A stretch of 51,018 nucleotides of DNA from contig JAETUG010000015.1 of assembly GCA_021768705.1 (NCBI GenBank), positions 1 through 51,018 of the forward strand, given 5' to 3'. The translations under genes were made by a program, and so were the position numbers. The DNA comes from Bacillota bacterium (GTDB taxonomy: Bacteria > Bacillota > Clostridia > Lachnospirales > Anaerotignaceae). The notes below the pieces were generated by a model. It was given only the letters and a program-made list of their open reading frames with translations, was not told the DNA's origin and did no database searches. This document shows, one piece after another, positions 17,613 through 27,671 of the stretch. Position 1 is the stretch's first letter. The number at the start of each line of letters is the position of its first letter.

Positions 17613-17792
17613 ATGGCTGTACCCAAAGGTAGAGTGTCTAAATCCAAAAGAGACAAGAGAAAAGCACAGAGCTGGAAAATCGCAACACCCAGCTTGGTAA
17701 AATGCAGCAAATGCGGCGAACTGATGGTTCCTCACCAGGTTTGCAAAGCTTGCGGTGCTTACAACAAAAAAACAATTATCAAAGTTGACTAA
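17613..17792 (+). CDS. rpmF: 50S ribosomal protein L32
   Basis: Fifty-nine residues starting MAVPKGRVSKSKRDKRKA and ending KKTIIKVD. Two CxxC pairs (VKCSKCGEL and HQVCKACGAY) make it the zinc-binding form of L32. It follows the DUF177 stop by two bases, with GAGGAGGTGTAG as ribosome site. The terminator downstream closes the two-gene unit. Confidence 0.97.
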   Translation: MAVPKGRVSKSKRDKRKAQSWKIATPSLVKCSKCGELMVPHQVCKACGAYNKKTIIKVD

Positions 17793-17812
17793 TTTAGAAT
17801 CGATTTTGATTT

Positions 17813-17845
17813 GGGCGAATTTCGGAAGAAATTCGCCCTTTTGTT
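17813..17845 (+). terminator. Rho-independent terminator after rpmF
   Basis: GGGCGAATTT and AAATTCGCCC form a 10-bp stem around CGGAAG, followed by TTTTG. Confidence 0.85.
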
Positions 17846-17921
17846 ATATATAAGGAAATTTTTTTTTGAGAAATTCGCTGACGGGAGTGACGCTTCGCCC
17901 ATTTTTGTATCGGAAACAGCA

Positions 17922-17950
17922 TTGTAATTTCTTCAAAAATTCGGTATACT
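17922..17950 (+). promoter_or_regulatory. Sigma-A promoter for plsX
   Basis: TTGTAA (17922-17927), 17 bases, TATACT (17945-17950), 45 bases before the plsX start. No FapR-type operator was recognised. Confidence 0.72.
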
Positions 17951-17994
17951 TAAATGTAATACATTGAAAAATACCACAGAAAGGTGGAAGAAAT

Positions 17995-18987
17995 ATGGAC
18001 AAAAGAATAACGGTAGCACTGGATGCTATGGGCGGCGACAATGCTCCCGTAGAAACAGTCAAGGGGGCAGTAGAAGCTGTCAAAGAACTGAATGTGAATA
18101 TCAAATTGGTAGGTCAGGAAGATGTGGTGAAGGCAGAACTGGCGAAATATGAATATGACAAGGAACGCATTGAAGTGATACATGCTTCCGAAGTCATCAG
18201 CACAGACGAAGTGCCTACGATGGCGATTCGCCGCAAGAAAGACTCTTCTTTGGTAGTCGCTTTGAATCTGGTGAAAAACGGGGAAGCAGACGGCATCGTG
18301 TCTGCTGGCAGCACAGGTGCCCTGCTGACAGGCGCACTGCTGATCGTAGGTCGTCTGCCCGGCGTAGAACGTCCTGCATTGGGAACATGCCTGCCTACAA
18401 AGAATGGATTCACATTCCTGCTGGACAGCGGTGCCAATGTCGATTGTAAGCCGAAATATCTGGAACAGTTTGCGAAGATGGGTTCCGTTTACGTGGAAAA
18501 TGTTTTCGGCATCAACAATCCCAAGGTTGCCTTGGTGAATATTGGGGCTGAAAAAGAAAAAGGCAATGCCCTGACAAAGGAGACCTATGAACTGCTGGAA
18601 CAGGTGGAAACCATCAACTTTACAGGCAATATCGAACCTAGAAATATCCCTTATGGCGATGCAGATGTTGTGATTTGCGATGGTTTCGTTGGCAACACGA
18701 TTCTGAAGCTGTCCGAAGGTCTTGCAAAAACCATTTTCGATATCCTGAAGGGGGAGATCATGAAGGGCTTCTACAAGGTCGGTGCCATGATCCTGAAAAC
18801 TCCTTTCAAGAATATGAAAAAATTCATGGACTCTGATGAAATTGGCGGTGCGCCTTTTATTGGTCTGAAATCTTTGGTGGTGAAAGCCCACGGCAGTTCC
18901 AATGCCAAGGCGTTCAAGAATGCAGTGCGCCAGTGCGTGCTGTTTACAGAAGCGGATATCATCGGCAAAATCAAGGATAAGATCTGA
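17995..18987 (+). CDS. plsX: Phosphate acyltransferase PlsX
   Basis: A 330-residue peripheral membrane enzyme that makes acyl-phosphate from acyl-ACP for phospholipid synthesis. Family motifs: ITVALDAMGGDNAPVETVKG at the start, SAGSTGALLTGALLIVGRLPG, and DVVICDGFVGNTILKLSEG. Ribosome site AGAAAGGTGGAAG. Followed after 110 bases by acpP and rnc, the plsX-acp-rnc order of Firmicutes, but fapR, fabD and fabG are missing from this locus. Confidence 0.96.
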   Translation: MDKRITVALDAMGGDNAPVETVKGAVEAVKELNVNIKLVGQEDVVKAELAKYEYDKERIEVIHASEVISTDEVPTMAIRRKKDSSLVVALNLVKNGEADGIVSAGSTGALLTGALLIVGRLPGVERPALGTCLPTKNGFTFLLDSGANVDCKPKYLEQFAKMGSVYVENVFGINNPKVALVNIGAEKEKGNALTKETYELLEQVETINFTGNIEPRNIPYGDADVVICDGFVGNTILKLSEGLAKTIFDILKGEIMKGFYKVGAMILKTPFKNMKKFMDSDEIGGAPFIGLKSLVVKAHGSSNAKAFKNAVRQCVLFTEADIIGKIKDKI

Positions 18988-19029
18988 TGAATATTCTGTA
19001 AATTTTTTCTGAATTTTCCTGGATTTTTG

Positions 19030-19058
19030 CTGACAAAAGCGGGGAAATAGAGTATAGT
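19030..19058 (+). promoter_or_regulatory. Sigma-A promoter for acpP-rnc
   Basis: CTGACA (19030-19035), 17 bases, TATAGT (19053-19058). It places the transcription start downstream of the in-frame ATG at 19059, excluding that ATG as start of acpP. Confidence 0.72.
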
Positions 19059-19097
19059 ATGAAAAGAAAAAAAGACGATTTATTGGAGGTAATGAAT

Positions 19098-19340
19098 ATG
19101 GATGAATCTTTAGTATTGAATGTGATTGCAGAGCAGATCGGCGTGCCCGCAGAGAGCCTTTCTGCAGAAACAGCATTTGCAGATCTGAATGCTGACTCTT
19201 TGGAACTGTTCCAGATCATTGTAGCGCTGGAAGAAAAATTCGAAATCGAATTTGATAATGATAGAGCAGAAAACATCAAACTGGTAGGCGATGTATTGGA
19301 TTACATTGCAGAACTGGTTGCTGCTAAGGAAGAAGAATAA
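19098..19340 (+). CDS. acpP: Acyl carrier protein
   Basis: Eighty acidic residues with the phosphopantetheine attachment site NADSLELFQI (Ser in the DSL motif). Start ATG 19098 has TTGGAGGT eight bases upstream; ATG 19092 would be too close. It carries growing acyl chains in fatty acid synthesis and serves PlsX. The rnc start follows after two bases. Confidence 0.93.
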   Translation: MDESLVLNVIAEQIGVPAESLSAETAFADLNADSLELFQIIVALEEKFEIEFDNDRAENIKLVGDVLDYIAELVAAKEEE

Positions 19341-19342
19341 TT

Positions 19343-20041
19343 ATGAACCATCTGAATTTGGAAGAATTTGAACGGAAAATCGAATACACTTTTTCGGATA
19401 AAAGCTTACTGGTTCTGGCGTTGACCCATAGTTCTTATGCCAATGAGATCAAAAAAGGCAGTCACGAGAACAACGAACGACTGGAATTTTTGGGGGATGC
19501 TGTGCTGGATATGGTAGTCAGTGAATATATGTACCGCCAATTCCCCAAAATGCCCGAAGGCGAATTGACAAAGCTACGGGCGGCAGTGGTATGCGAAGGC
19601 TCCCTTGCGGAGCTTTCCAGAAAGCTGGGTATCGGTCGCTGTCTGCTCTTGGGTAAGGGCGAAGAAAGCACCGGTGGCAGAAGCCGCGATTCCATTCTGG
19701 CGGATGCTTTCGAAGCGATCATCGGTGCTATTTGTATCGATGGGGGCATGGAAGCGGTGACAAACTATATCATGGGCTTTATGGTGGACTGCATCGAAAA
19801 AACAAAGAGCAACTTCCGCAATCTGGACTGCAAAACCCATCTGCAGGAAGTCATCCAGAAGATCAGCAAGGTGCCTTTGCAGTATGCCATCGTAGATGAA
19901 CAGGGTCCAGACCATAATAAAGTATTTGTGGCAGAAGTGACCCATGATGGGCGTGTGTTGGGCAAGGGCAGCGGCAGAAGCAAAAAAGAAGCGGAACAGA
20001 ACGCTGCAAATAACGCATTGGAGCATATGAACCGTTCCTAA
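19343..20041 (+). CDS. rnc: Ribonuclease III
   Basis: A 232-residue double-strand-specific endonuclease. The catalytic signature [20 protein letters not shown] is at about residues 41-60, the second acidic cluster [10 protein letters not shown] is present, and a dsRNA-binding domain fills the C-terminus ([11 protein letters not shown] to [14 protein letters not shown]). It processes rRNA and regulates mRNAs. It is in one transcript with acpP; the usual downstream smc and ftsY are absent. Confidence 0.96.
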   Translation: MNHLNLEEFERKIEYTFSDKSLLVLALTHSSYANEIKKGSHENNERLEFLGDAVLDMVVSEYMYRQFPKMPEGELTKLRAAVVCEGSLAELSRKLGIGRCLLLGKGEESTGGRSRDSILADAFEAIIGAICIDGGMEAVTNYIMGFMVDCIEKTKSNFRNLDCKTHLQEVIQKISKVPLQYAIVDEQGPDHNKVFVAEVTHDGRVLGKGSGRSKKEAEQNAANNALEHMNRS

Positions 20042-20080
20042 GGCGGGGTATGCTCGAGGGTGTTGTAAAAGGAATTTTGA

Positions 20081-20112
20081 CCTCAAACTCAAAAGAGTTT
20101 GGGGTTTTCTTT
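20081..20112 (+). terminator. Rho-independent terminator after rnc
   Basis: CCTCAAACTC and GAGTTTGGGG form a 10-bp stem (with G-T pairs) around AAAA, followed by TTTTCTTTTT. Confidence 0.87.
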
Positions 20113-20149
20113 TTCCCAGAAAGAAACTGTGATTTTTATAAAATTCTTG

Positions 20150-20178
20150 CTGACAAAGATTTTTTATTGTGCTACAAT
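20150..20178 (+). promoter_or_regulatory. Sigma-A promoter for uvrBA
   Basis: CTGACA (20150-20155), 17 bases, TACAAT (20173-20178). No LexA-type box (GAAC-N4-GTTC) was seen near it. Confidence 0.72.
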
Positions 20179-20214
20179 AAGGGAACAACAGTTCTTATTT
20201 TTGGAGGTGAGCAG

Positions 20215-22197
20215 ATGCCAAGATTTCAGGTGGTCAGCCCCTATCAGCCCACAGGGGATCAGCCCGAAGCAGTGGAAAAGCTGGCGCAGGGTTTTATGGA
20301 TGGAAAGAAATTTCAAACGCTTCTGGGGGTAACCGGTTCGGGTAAGACCTTTACTATGGCAAATATCATTGAAAAAATACAGAAGCCGACGCTGGTCATT
20401 GCTCATAACAAGACCTTGGCGGCGCAGCTATATAATGAATTGAAAGAATTTTTCCCCCACAATGCGGTAGAATATTTTGTATCTTATTATGATTATTATC
20501 AGCCTGAGGCCTATGTGCCCAGTACGGACACCTATATCGAAAAGGATTCCTCAGTCAATGATGAGATCGATAAACTGCGCCATTCTGCCACGGCTGCATT
20601 GGTGGAACGGGAGGATGTTATCGTCGTTGCCAGTGTTTCCTGTATCTATGGTTTGGGCGATCCAGAGGAATACTATGGCATGATGCTTTCCCTGCGTCCG
20701 GGCATGGAAAAGGATAGAGATGAAGTGCTGCGTGCCCTTGTGGAAATGCAGTATGACAGAAATGATATGAATTTTGAACGTGGTACCTTCCGTGTGCGGG
20801 GCGATGTGGTGGAGATCTTTCCCATCGGTTCCTCGGAACATGCCATCCGTGTGGAGTTTTTCGGGGATGAGATCGATAGAATTACGGAAATAGATGTATT
20901 GACCGGAGAGATTATGGGGACAAGAAATCATATCTCCATTTTCCCGGCATCCCATTACGTTACTGCTCCCGATAAAATGAAGATTGCTATTCAGCGTATC
21001 GAGGATGAACTGGAAGTGCGATTGGCAGAATTGAAGCGGGAGGACAAGCTTCTGGAAGCTCAGCGATTGGAACAGCGTACGAATTACGATTTGGAAATGC
21101 TGAAGGAAATGGGCTTCTGCACAGGCATTGAAAACTATTCCCGTCATCTTTCCTTGAGAGAAGCGGGCAGTACGCCCTTTACCCTCATCGACTTCTTCCC
21201 GGATGATTTCCTCATCATTGCCGATGAATCCCATGTTTCCATTCCGCAGATCCGCGGGATGTATGAGGGAGACCGTTCCAGAAAGACCACCTTGGTGGAG
21301 TATGGCTTCCGCCTGCCCTCTGCTTTGGATAACAGACCTTTGAAATTCAGTGAATTTGAAAGCAAGATACATCAGCTTTTGTTTGTTTCTGCAACGCCAT
21401 CTGTGTATGAGAAAGAACATTCTGAACAAACGGCAGAACAGATCATCCGACCCACCGGACTGCTGGATCCTGAAATCTCCGTGCGCCCCATCCATGGGCA
21501 GATCGACGATTTGCTTTCCGAGGTGCGAAAGACCACGGAAACGGGAGATAAGGTGCTTGTGACTACACTAACGAAGAAAATGGCAGAACGCCTGACGGAT
21601 TATCTGCGGGAAGCAGGGGTGCGGGTGCGTTATCTGCACTCTGATATCGATACCCTGGAACGACTGGAGATCATCCGTGATTTGCGTATGGATGTATTTG
21701 ACGTTCTGGTGGGCATCAATCTGCTGCGGGAAGGTCTGGACATTCCCGAAGTTAGTCTGGTTGCCATTTTGGATGCGGACAAGGAAGGTTTCCTTCGTTC
21801 CGAAACCTCTTTGATCCAGACCATCGGTCGTGCGGCGAGAAATGCCAATGGTCGTGTCATCATGTATGCAGATGTCATGACGGAAAGCATGGATAAGGCG
21901 ATTACCGAAACCAACCGCCGTCGTTCCATTCAGGAGGCTTATAATGAAGCCCATGGCATCATTCCTCAGACCATTCAGAAAAAGGTCCATGATGTGATTC
22001 AGATTACAAAAGCGGCAACGGAAAAACAGAAATTTGGCTTAAAAAAAGACCCCGAATCCATGAGTGTGGAAGAATTGAACAAGCTCATCAAAAAACTGGA
22101 TAAAGAAATGAAGCAGGCTGCCATGGAACTGCAATTTGAACGGGCGGCAGAGCTGCGTGATAAAATATTGGAATTGAAAAAACTGACTTTGCAATGA
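20215..22197 (+). CDS. uvrB: Excinuclease ABC subunit B (UvrB)
   Basis: A 660-residue damage-verification helicase of nucleotide excision repair. Motifs: [12 protein letters not shown] (Walker A), the beta-hairpin region [22 protein letters not shown] (motif II), [24 protein letters not shown] and QTIGRAARN (motif VI). The C-terminal UVR domain ([20 protein letters not shown]) that contacts UvrC is present. ATG 20215 with TTGGAGGTGAG upstream is chosen over an open-frame extension of 55 codons that includes the rnc terminator and the promoter. Confidence 0.97.
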   Translation: MPRFQVVSPYQPTGDQPEAVEKLAQGFMDGKKFQTLLGVTGSGKTFTMANIIEKIQKPTLVIAHNKTLAAQLYNELKEFFPHNAVEYFVSYYDYYQPEAYVPSTDTYIEKDSSVNDEIDKLRHSATAALVEREDVIVVASVSCIYGLGDPEEYYGMMLSLRPGMEKDRDEVLRALVEMQYDRNDMNFERGTFRVRGDVVEIFPIGSSEHAIRVEFFGDEIDRITEIDVLTGEIMGTRNHISIFPASHYVTAPDKMKIAIQRIEDELEVRLAELKREDKLLEAQRLEQRTNYDLEMLKEMGFCTGIENYSRHLSLREAGSTPFTLIDFFPDDFLIIADESHVSIPQIRGMYEGDRSRKTTLVEYGFRLPSALDNRPLKFSEFESKIHQLLFVSATPSVYEKEHSEQTAEQIIRPTGLLDPEISVRPIHGQIDDLLSEVRKTTETGDKVLVTTLTKKMAERLTDYLREAGVRVRYLHSDIDTLERLEIIRDLRMDVFDVLVGINLLREGLDIPEVSLVAILDADKEGFLRSETSLIQTIGRAARNANGRVIMYADVMTESMDKAITETNRRRSIQEAYNEAHGIIPQTIQKKVHDVIQITKAATEKQKFGLKKDPESMSVEELNKLIKKLDKEMKQAAMELQFERAAELRDKILELKKLTLQ

Positions 22198-22217
22198 GTC
22201 AGAAGAAAGGAGGAGCT

Positions 22218-25052
22218 ATGAAGGATAAAATCGTCATCAAAGGGGCCAGAGAGCATAATTTGCAGAATGTCGACCTGACCATTCCCAGAGACCAGCTGGT
22301 GGTTTTTACGGGGGTCAGCGGCAGCGGCAAAAGCTCCCTTGCCTTTGATACTATATATGCGGAAGGGCAGAGGAGATACGTGGAATCCCTCTCTTCCTAT
22401 GCCAGACAGTTTTTGGGACAGATGGAAAAGCCGGATGTTGACCTGATCGAAGGGCTTTCCCCTGCCATTTCCATCGACCAGAAAACCACCAGCCATAACC
22501 CCCGTTCCACTGTGGGTACAGTAACGGAAATCTACGATTATCTGCGTCTGTTGTATGCCCGAATCGGGATTCCCCATTGCCCCAAATGCGGCAAGGAGAT
22601 CAAAAAACAGACTATTGACCAGATCGTTGACCGTATCATGGAACTGCCGGAGCGGACAAAATTACAGCTTTTGGCACCTGTAGTAAGGGGACGCAAAGGC
22701 GAACACGTAAAGCTTTTGGAGGATGCTAAAAAGAGCGGCTACGTTCGGGTGCGGGTGGATGGCTTGATGTATGAGCTGTCTGAAAAGATCGAATTGGAAA
22801 AAAACAAAAAACATAATATTGAGATCGTGGTAGACCGATTGATGGTAAAGGAAGGTATGCAGATGCGCCTGACGGAATCCATCGAAACGGCTTCTGCCCT
22901 CAGCGGAGGTCTGCTGATCGTAGACGTAAATCAAGGGGAAGATGAGCTGATGTTCAGTCAGAGCTTTTCCTGCCCCGACTGCGGCGTAGACCTGATGGAA
23001 ATTGAACCAAGAATGTTCTCCTTCAACAATCCCAGTGGTGCCTGTCCTACCTGTACGGGCTTGGGGATGCAGATGAAGTTTGACGAAAAGCTTATTGTGC
23101 CCAATGATGCCCTGAGCATTTTGGAAGGGGCGGTCTCTGCGCCGGGCTATAATTCCATCACGACAAAAGGAAGTATGAGTCGGGTGCTGTTCGATGCGCT
23201 GGCGGAGAAGTATGATTTTTCCCTGGAAACGCCTTTTCGGGATTTACCTCAGAAGATTAAGAACATTATTTTTTATGGCACAGGCGACGAAAAGCTGCAG
23301 GTGACCTATAGCAATTATCGGGGAACAGGTTCCTATGAATATCCCTTCGAGGGCATCATCCACAATCTGCAGCGACGCTATAGCGAAACTTCCGAAACCA
23401 TGCGGGGGGAATACGAGGAATATATGACCAACATCCAGTGTCCCGACTGCCATGGCAAACGGCTGCGTCCGGAGATACTGGCGATCACAGTGGGCGGCAA
23501 AAATATTTCCGAGGTGACGGAGCTTTCCATCAGCAAAATGCAGGAATTTTTCCAGAACCTGCAGCTGACAGAACGGGAAAATATGATCGGCGAGCGTATT
23601 TTGAAAGAAATTCACGCCCGTATTGGTTTCCTGATCGATGTTGGCTTGGAATATCTGACCCTTTCCAGAACAGCAGGCACATTGTCCGGTGGGGAAGCCC
23701 AGAGAATCCGTTTGGCGACCCAGATCGGCAGCGGCTTGGTGGGTGTTGTATATATTTTGGACGAGCCCAGCATCGGTCTGCATCAGCGGGATAACGATAA
23801 GCTGCTGGCAACATTGAAACATCTGCGGGATATCGGCAATTCTCTGATCGTGGTAGAACATGATGAGGATACGATGCTGGCGGCGGATTTTGTGGTGGAT
23901 ATTGGCCCGGGAGCCGGGCGGGACGGCGGCGAGGTAGTCTGTGCCGGCAGCGTGGAAGAGATCAAAGCCTGCGAACGTTCTGTAACAGGGGCTTATCTCA
24001 GCGGAAGAAAGAAAATTGAAGTGCCCCAGGAGCGCAGACCTTTTGTGTCGGAAAACGAACTGGTAATCAAGGGAGCGGCGGAAAACAATCTGAAACAGAT
24101 TGATGTGGAGATTCCCTTAGGACTGTTTATCTGCGTGACAGGGGTCAGCGGTTCCGGTAAGAGCTCTCTCATCAATGAAATTTTGTATAAAAGACTGGCG
24201 AGAGACTTGAACAGAGCGAAAACAAGACCGGGCAAGCACGAGGATATGCTTGGGCTGGAAAAGCTGGATAAGGTCATCAATATCGATCAGTCTCCCATTG
24301 GCCGCACGCCCAGAAGCAATCCTGCCACCTACACGGGCTTGTTCGATATGATTCGTGATGTATTTGCCCAGACCACAGAAGCAAAGGTCAGAGGCTATCA
24401 GAAGGGCAGATTCAGCTTCAATGTGAAGGGAGGACGCTGTGAAGCCTGCGCCGGTGATGGTATCGTAAAGATCGAAATGCATTTCCTGCCAGATATTTAT
24501 GTACCTTGCGAGGTTTGCAGCGGCAAGCGGTATAATCGGGAAACGCTGGAGGTAAAATATAAAGGAAAGACGATTTCCGATGTGCTGGAAATGACAGTGG
24601 AAGAGGCTTTGGTTTTCTTTGAAAATATTCCAAGAATCAAATCCAAACTGCAGACATTGTATGATGTGGGACTTTCCTATGTGCAGCTGGGGCAGTCTTC
24701 TACGACCCTTTCCGGTGGGGAAGCCCAGCGGGTGAAGTTGGCGACAGAACTGAGCCGTAAGAGCACAGGTCGCACGATGTATATCTTGGACGAGCCTACC
24801 ACGGGTCTGCATACGGCAGATGTGCATAAGCTGGTGCATATCCTGCAGAGATTGGCAGAGGGAGGCAATACTGTGGTCGTCATCGAGCATAATCTGGATG
24901 TAATCAAAACGGCAGACTATATCATCGATCTGGGGCCTGAGGGGGGCGATGGCGGCGGCACACTGGTGGCAGCAGGAACGCCGGAAGAAATTTGTCAGGT
25001 GCCTGCATCCTATACGGGAAAATACCTGAAGGAAATCCTGAAAAGAAAATAA
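22218..25052 (+). CDS. uvrA: Excinuclease ABC subunit A (UvrA)
   Basis: A 944-residue ABC-type ATPase that loads UvrB on damaged DNA. Two ATPase halves are visible: [14 protein letters not shown] and [14 protein letters not shown] (Walker A), [14 protein letters not shown] and [14 protein letters not shown] (signatures), and [13 protein letters not shown] and [13 protein letters not shown] (Walker B). Zinc modules at [26 protein letters not shown] and [16 protein letters not shown] are intact. ATG 22218 has AAAGGAGGAGCT upstream; an ATG overlapping the uvrB stop at 22194 is less likely. Co-transcribed with uvrB. Confidence 0.97.
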   Translation: MKDKIVIKGAREHNLQNVDLTIPRDQLVVFTGVSGSGKSSLAFDTIYAEGQRRYVESLSSYARQFLGQMEKPDVDLIEGLSPAISIDQKTTSHNPRSTVGTVTEIYDYLRLLYARIGIPHCPKCGKEIKKQTIDQIVDRIMELPERTKLQLLAPVVRGRKGEHVKLLEDAKKSGYVRVRVDGLMYELSEKIELEKNKKHNIEIVVDRLMVKEGMQMRLTESIETASALSGGLLIVDVNQGEDELMFSQSFSCPDCGVDLMEIEPRMFSFNNPSGACPTCTGLGMQMKFDEKLIVPNDALSILEGAVSAPGYNSITTKGSMSRVLFDALAEKYDFSLETPFRDLPQKIKNIIFYGTGDEKLQVTYSNYRGTGSYEYPFEGIIHNLQRRYSETSETMRGEYEEYMTNIQCPDCHGKRLRPEILAITVGGKNISEVTELSISKMQEFFQNLQLTERENMIGERILKEIHARIGFLIDVGLEYLTLSRTAGTLSGGEAQRIRLATQIGSGLVGVVYILDEPSIGLHQRDNDKLLATLKHLRDIGNSLIVVEHDEDTMLAADFVVDIGPGAGRDGGEVVCAGSVEEIKACERSVTGAYLSGRKKIEVPQERRPFVSENELVIKGAAENNLKQIDVEIPLGLFICVTGVSGSGKSSLINEILYKRLARDLNRAKTRPGKHEDMLGLEKLDKVINIDQSPIGRTPRSNPATYTGLFDMIRDVFAQTTEAKVRGYQKGRFSFNVKGGRCEACAGDGIVKIEMHFLPDIYVPCEVCSGKRYNRETLEVKYKGKTISDVLEMTVEEALVFFENIPRIKSKLQTLYDVGLSYVQLGQSSTTLSGGEAQRVKLATELSRKSTGRTMYILDEPTTGLHTADVHKLVHILQRLAEGGNTVVVIEHNLDVIKTADYIIDLGPEGGDGGGTLVAAGTPEEICQVPASYTGKYLKEILKRK

Positions 25053-25054
25053 AT

Positions 25055-25113
25055 GAAAAAACGTTGTATTTCTGAAAAAAACTGTGTTTTTCAACAAATA
25101 CGACGTTTTTTTT
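25055..25113 (+). terminator. Rho-independent terminator after uvrA
   Basis: AAAACGTTGTATTT pairs with AAATACGACGTTTT, with an inner CTGAAAAA/TTTTTCA stem and a run of eight T. Confidence 0.88.
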
Positions 25114-25158
25114 CGTGAAGAAAGGAAATTGCACAAAATTTGAGTGGGTATGTTCTTA

Positions 25159-25206
25159 TTGACAATTGACAGAAAAATCAGTACCATAGTAATAGCAAGT
25201 ACTATG
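25159..25206 (+). promoter_or_regulatory. Promoter with overlapping inverted repeat
   Basis: TTGACA (25159-25164), 17 bases, TACCAT (25182-25187). The inverted repeat CATAGTA-N8-TACTATG (25185-25206) starts inside the -10 box and covers the expected transcription start, a good position for a repressor operator. No regulator is assigned. Confidence 0.6.
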
Positions 25207-25223
25207 TTATTTTGGAGGAAGTT

Positions 25224-25532
25224 ATGGCAAAAGAAAAAGGACCAGTAATGGACTTTGAGCAGGCGAGAAAACGGATCAATAGTTATTTCGGCTGTGATGG
25301 GGATTTCTTCGTGAAACCTCTGCTTGATTTCGAATGGGCACTCAGAGAAGATGAAGATTTTACCTTCCTCTGCTACTGGACAAAAGAAGGCAAAAAGGTA
25401 GACGCTGTTGTTGTAAAAAAAGGCGGCGCACCTATGATCTATAGAACGAAAGATTACACGATGGTGGTTGCCATCGACTGTGTAAAGATCGGGTTTATTT
25501 TCAGAAATGGAAAAAATCAGACAGAACAGTAA
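25224..25532 (+). CDS. Conserved small protein of unknown function
   Basis: A 102-residue soluble protein from ATG 25224 (TTGGAGGAAG upstream). The sequence is MDFEQARKRINSYF, GCDGDFFVKPLLDFEWALRED, FTFLCYWTKEGKKVDAVVVKK and a C-terminal strand IDCVKIGFIFRNG. Alternating helices and strands suggest one alpha/beta domain; I do not recognise the family. It has a private promoter with a possible operator and a private terminator, so it is a regulated single gene. Confidence 0.72.
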   Translation: MAKEKGPVMDFEQARKRINSYFGCDGDFFVKPLLDFEWALREDEDFTFLCYWTKEGKKVDAVVVKKGGAPMIYRTKDYTMVVAIDCVKIGFIFRNGKNQTEQ

Positions 25533-25551
25533 GAAACGGGCAGAGGGAGGC

Positions 25552-25602
25552 GCAAAAAACAGAAACCTGACAAGGTTGATTCTGAAAGGCTGTTTTTTTG
25601 CA
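25552..25602 (+). terminator. Rho-independent terminator
   Basis: GCAAAAAACAG and CTGTTTTTTTGC form the outer stem with AACCTGACAAGGTT inside. Confidence 0.85.
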
Positions 25603-25665
25603 TAAACTGAATTACTGAAGGATCATTACCAAAGTTGTCTTTGGCGAAGCAAAGGGGAGAAAGAG

Positions 25666-26337
25666 ATGCAAATGGATGGATTGCCGGAAAACAACACTGT
25701 TTTTATTGCCGGTAAGATCGTAGAAGGCTGTGTCTTTAGTCATGAGGTATATGGCGAGGGTTTCTATACGTTTCAGATTTCTTCTGAACGTCTCAGTGAT
25801 AAGGCGGATATCCTGCCGGTTACTGTTTCCGAGCGGCTGATCGATATGGAATTGCTGCAGGTGGGGGCAAAAGTGGATATCATCGGACAACTGAGAAGTT
25901 ATAATAATTACAATAGCAAGAAGAATCGTCTGGTGCTGACGATTTTCGCAAGAGAAATCAGGCTGATGGAAGGGGAAGAAGGAAAGAACGAAAATCAGAT
26001 CTTCCTCAATGGCTATATTTGCAAGCCTCCCATCTATCGTAAAACGCCTTTTGGCAGAGAAATTTCGGATATTTTGGTGGCGGTCAATCGTGCCTACAAT
26101 AAATCCGACTATATTCCTTGTATCGCATGGGGAAGAAATGCAAGATATATGGCAAATCTCCAGGTTGGTTCCAATATCCGTGTCTGGGGTCGGGTGCAGA
26201 GCAGAACCTATCAGAAGCGCATCGGCGAAGAGATAGAAGAGCGGGTTGCCTATGAAGTTTCTGTTTCCAAAATCGAACTTCCGGATCGGGTGGAGCACGA
26301 GACAGAAGGGCAGATGATAGAAACGAAAGAAGCCTGA
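25666..26337 (+). CDS. SSB-like protein with two OB-fold segments
   Basis: 223 residues in two similar halves. Residues about 8-105 run from NTVFIAGKIVEGCVFSHEVY to LTIFAREIRLMEG; residues about 112-205 run from NQIFLNGYICKPPIYRKTPFGREISDILVAVNR through YIPCIAWGRNARYMANLQVG to EVSVSKIEL. The second half has the classic SSB/PriB pattern (strand, RKTPFG loop, IPCIAWG, hydrophobic strand). An acidic SSB tail is absent. It could bind single-stranded DNA or be a specialised accessory factor. ATG 25666 or 25672 are both possible starts. Confidence 0.78.
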   Translation: MQMDGLPENNTVFIAGKIVEGCVFSHEVYGEGFYTFQISSERLSDKADILPVTVSERLIDMELLQVGAKVDIIGQLRSYNNYNSKKNRLVLTIFAREIRLMEGEEGKNENQIFLNGYICKPPIYRKTPFGREISDILVAVNRAYNKSDYIPCIAWGRNARYMANLQVGSNIRVWGRVQSRTYQKRIGEEIEERVAYEVSVSKIELPDRVEHETEGQMIETKEA

Positions 26338-26361
26338 GATAGAAACAGGAGTGAAAGAAAC

Positions 26362-26862
26362 GTGAGACAAGGTCAGATTTCAGTTTATTACGGTGCAGGC
26401 AAGGGCAAAACTGCTATAGCGGTGGGGCGCGGGATGCGCGCCATTGGCGAGGATTTGCGCGTCGTAATGATCCAATTTTTAGATTATCATAACAGTAAGG
26501 AAATTGCACTGCTGAAAAAGCTGGAGCCGGATTTCCGTATTTTCCGTTTTGAAAAAGATCGGGATTGTGCGGAGGTGCAGGAGGCAAAGTTTGATGAAGC
26601 ACTGCATAAGGAGATCTTCGGTGAGATTCATAATGCGTTCAATTTCGCCAAGAAAATCGTGGATACAGGCGAATGTGAAATGCTTCTGCTGGATGGCATT
26701 TTGGAATGTGTGGAAAAAGGCTATCTGCAGGAATCGGAATTGGAAGAGATCGTTGAGAAACGGCCTGAATTTATGGATATTATCCTGACGGGAACGCTTC
26801 TTCCGGAAGGTATCGTTGCGAAGGCGGGCAGTATCTACCAACTGGTAGCTGAAAAAGAATAG
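26362..26862 (+). CDS. Corrinoid adenosyltransferase-like ATPase (CobO/BtuR family)
   Basis: A 166-residue P-loop protein: GQISVYYGAGKGKTAIAVGRG is the hallmark CobA/CobO/BtuR nucleotide-binding N-terminus (GxGKGKT), followed by VVMIQFLDY and the acidic CEMLLLDGILECVEKGYL strand, then PEFMDIILTGTLLPEGI. Family members transfer the adenosyl group of ATP to reduced cobalamin. No B12 genes are near, and the region after the P-loop differs from standard CobO, so the substrate is uncertain. GTG start behind AACAGGAGTGAAAG; 24 bases after the SSB-like gene, probably co-transcribed. Confidence 0.8.
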   Translation: MRQGQISVYYGAGKGKTAIAVGRGMRAIGEDLRVVMIQFLDYHNSKEIALLKKLEPDFRIFRFEKDRDCAEVQEAKFDEALHKEIFGEIHNAFNFAKKIVDTGECEMLLLDGILECVEKGYLQESELEEIVEKRPEFMDIILTGTLLPEGIVAKAGSIYQLVAEKE

Positions 26863-26870
26863 ACAAAAAT

Positions 26871-26901
26871 AAAACCTCAAGTCGTTGACTTGAGGTTTTT
26901 T
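26871..26901. terminator. Bidirectional Rho-independent terminator
   Basis: AAAACCTCAAGTC and GACTTGAGGTTTTTT form a 13-bp stem around GTT, with A and T runs on the two sides. It lies between convergent genes and can serve both the adenosyltransferase-like gene and dapB. Confidence 0.92.
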
Positions 26902-26905
26902 ATGA

Positions 26906-27658
26906 TTACTGCAAAACTTCCTTCATAGTATAAAGCCCTGCAGGTTTACCAGCCAGGAATTTTGCCGCCTTCACTGCGCCAACGGCGAATACTTCACGGG
27001 AAGTTGCACGATGGTTCAGCTCGATGACTTCATCTCTGCCGGCGAAGATCACATCATGTTCTCCGACGATATTGCCGCCACGGACAGCATGGATACCGAT
27101 TTCTGTTTTTTCGCGTTTTTCACGTACCTGAGAACGGTCGTAAACGTAGTGGTAACGTTCATCCATCGCCTGATTGATGGCATCTGCCAGAGCCATTGCG
27201 GTGCCGCTGGGGGCATCGATTTTCTGGTTATGGTGTTTTTCCACGATTTCGATATCGAAGCCGCTTTCTGCCAGAATGACAGCCGCACGCTGCACCAGAT
27301 CCAGCAGCAGGTTTACACCAACAGACATATTGGCGGATTTCAGGATTGCGACATCCTTGCTTGTTTCCTTCATCAGTGCTGTTGTTTCATCGGACAGGGC
27401 TGTTGTGCAGAGAACAACGGGGATGTTTTTTGCTTTGGAGAATGCCAGAAGAGCGGGAACTGCCTTTGCTGTGGAAAAGTCAATGATGACATCCCCTGCA
27501 ATGTCGCAGGCATCACAGCTGGGGAATACAGGAAAATCCAGTTCAGGCATACCGGGATCGATACCGGCTACTACCTGGCAGTCAGGTTCATTTTTTACCA
27601 GATCGGCTACAACGTGGCCCATTTTGCCGCCGCAGCCGTGAATAATCACATTTATCAT
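26906..27658 (-). CDS. dapB: 4-hydroxy-tetrahydrodipicolinate reductase DapB
   Basis: A 250-residue enzyme of the diaminopimelate/lysine pathway acting on the DapA product. The nucleotide site is MINVIIHGCGGKMGH and the signature EKHHNQKIDAPSGTA contains the catalytic His/Lys. ATG at 27658 has AAGGAG eight bases upstream; further upstream open frame is the palindromic repeat translated. Last gene of the asd-dapA-dapB unit. Besides lysine, the product chain feeds peptidoglycan and spore dipicolinate. Confidence 0.96.
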   Translation of the reverse strand: MINVIIHGCGGKMGHVVADLVKNEPDCQVVAGIDPGMPELDFPVFPSCDACDIAGDVIIDFSTAKAVPALLAFSKAKNIPVVLCTTALSDETTALMKETSKDVAILKSANMSVGVNLLLDLVQRAAVILAESGFDIEIVEKHHNQKIDAPSGTAMALADAINQAMDERYHYVYDRSQVREKREKTEIGIHAVRGGNIVGEHDVIFAGRDEVIELNHRATSREVFAVGAVKAAKFLAGKPAGLYTMKEVLQ

Positions 27659-27671
27659 ATCAATACTCCTT

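Noticed and set aside
20050-20214. N-terminal extension of uvrB
   Set aside because: It covers the rnc terminator and the uvrB promoter; UvrB begins with [19 protein letters not shown] at 20215.
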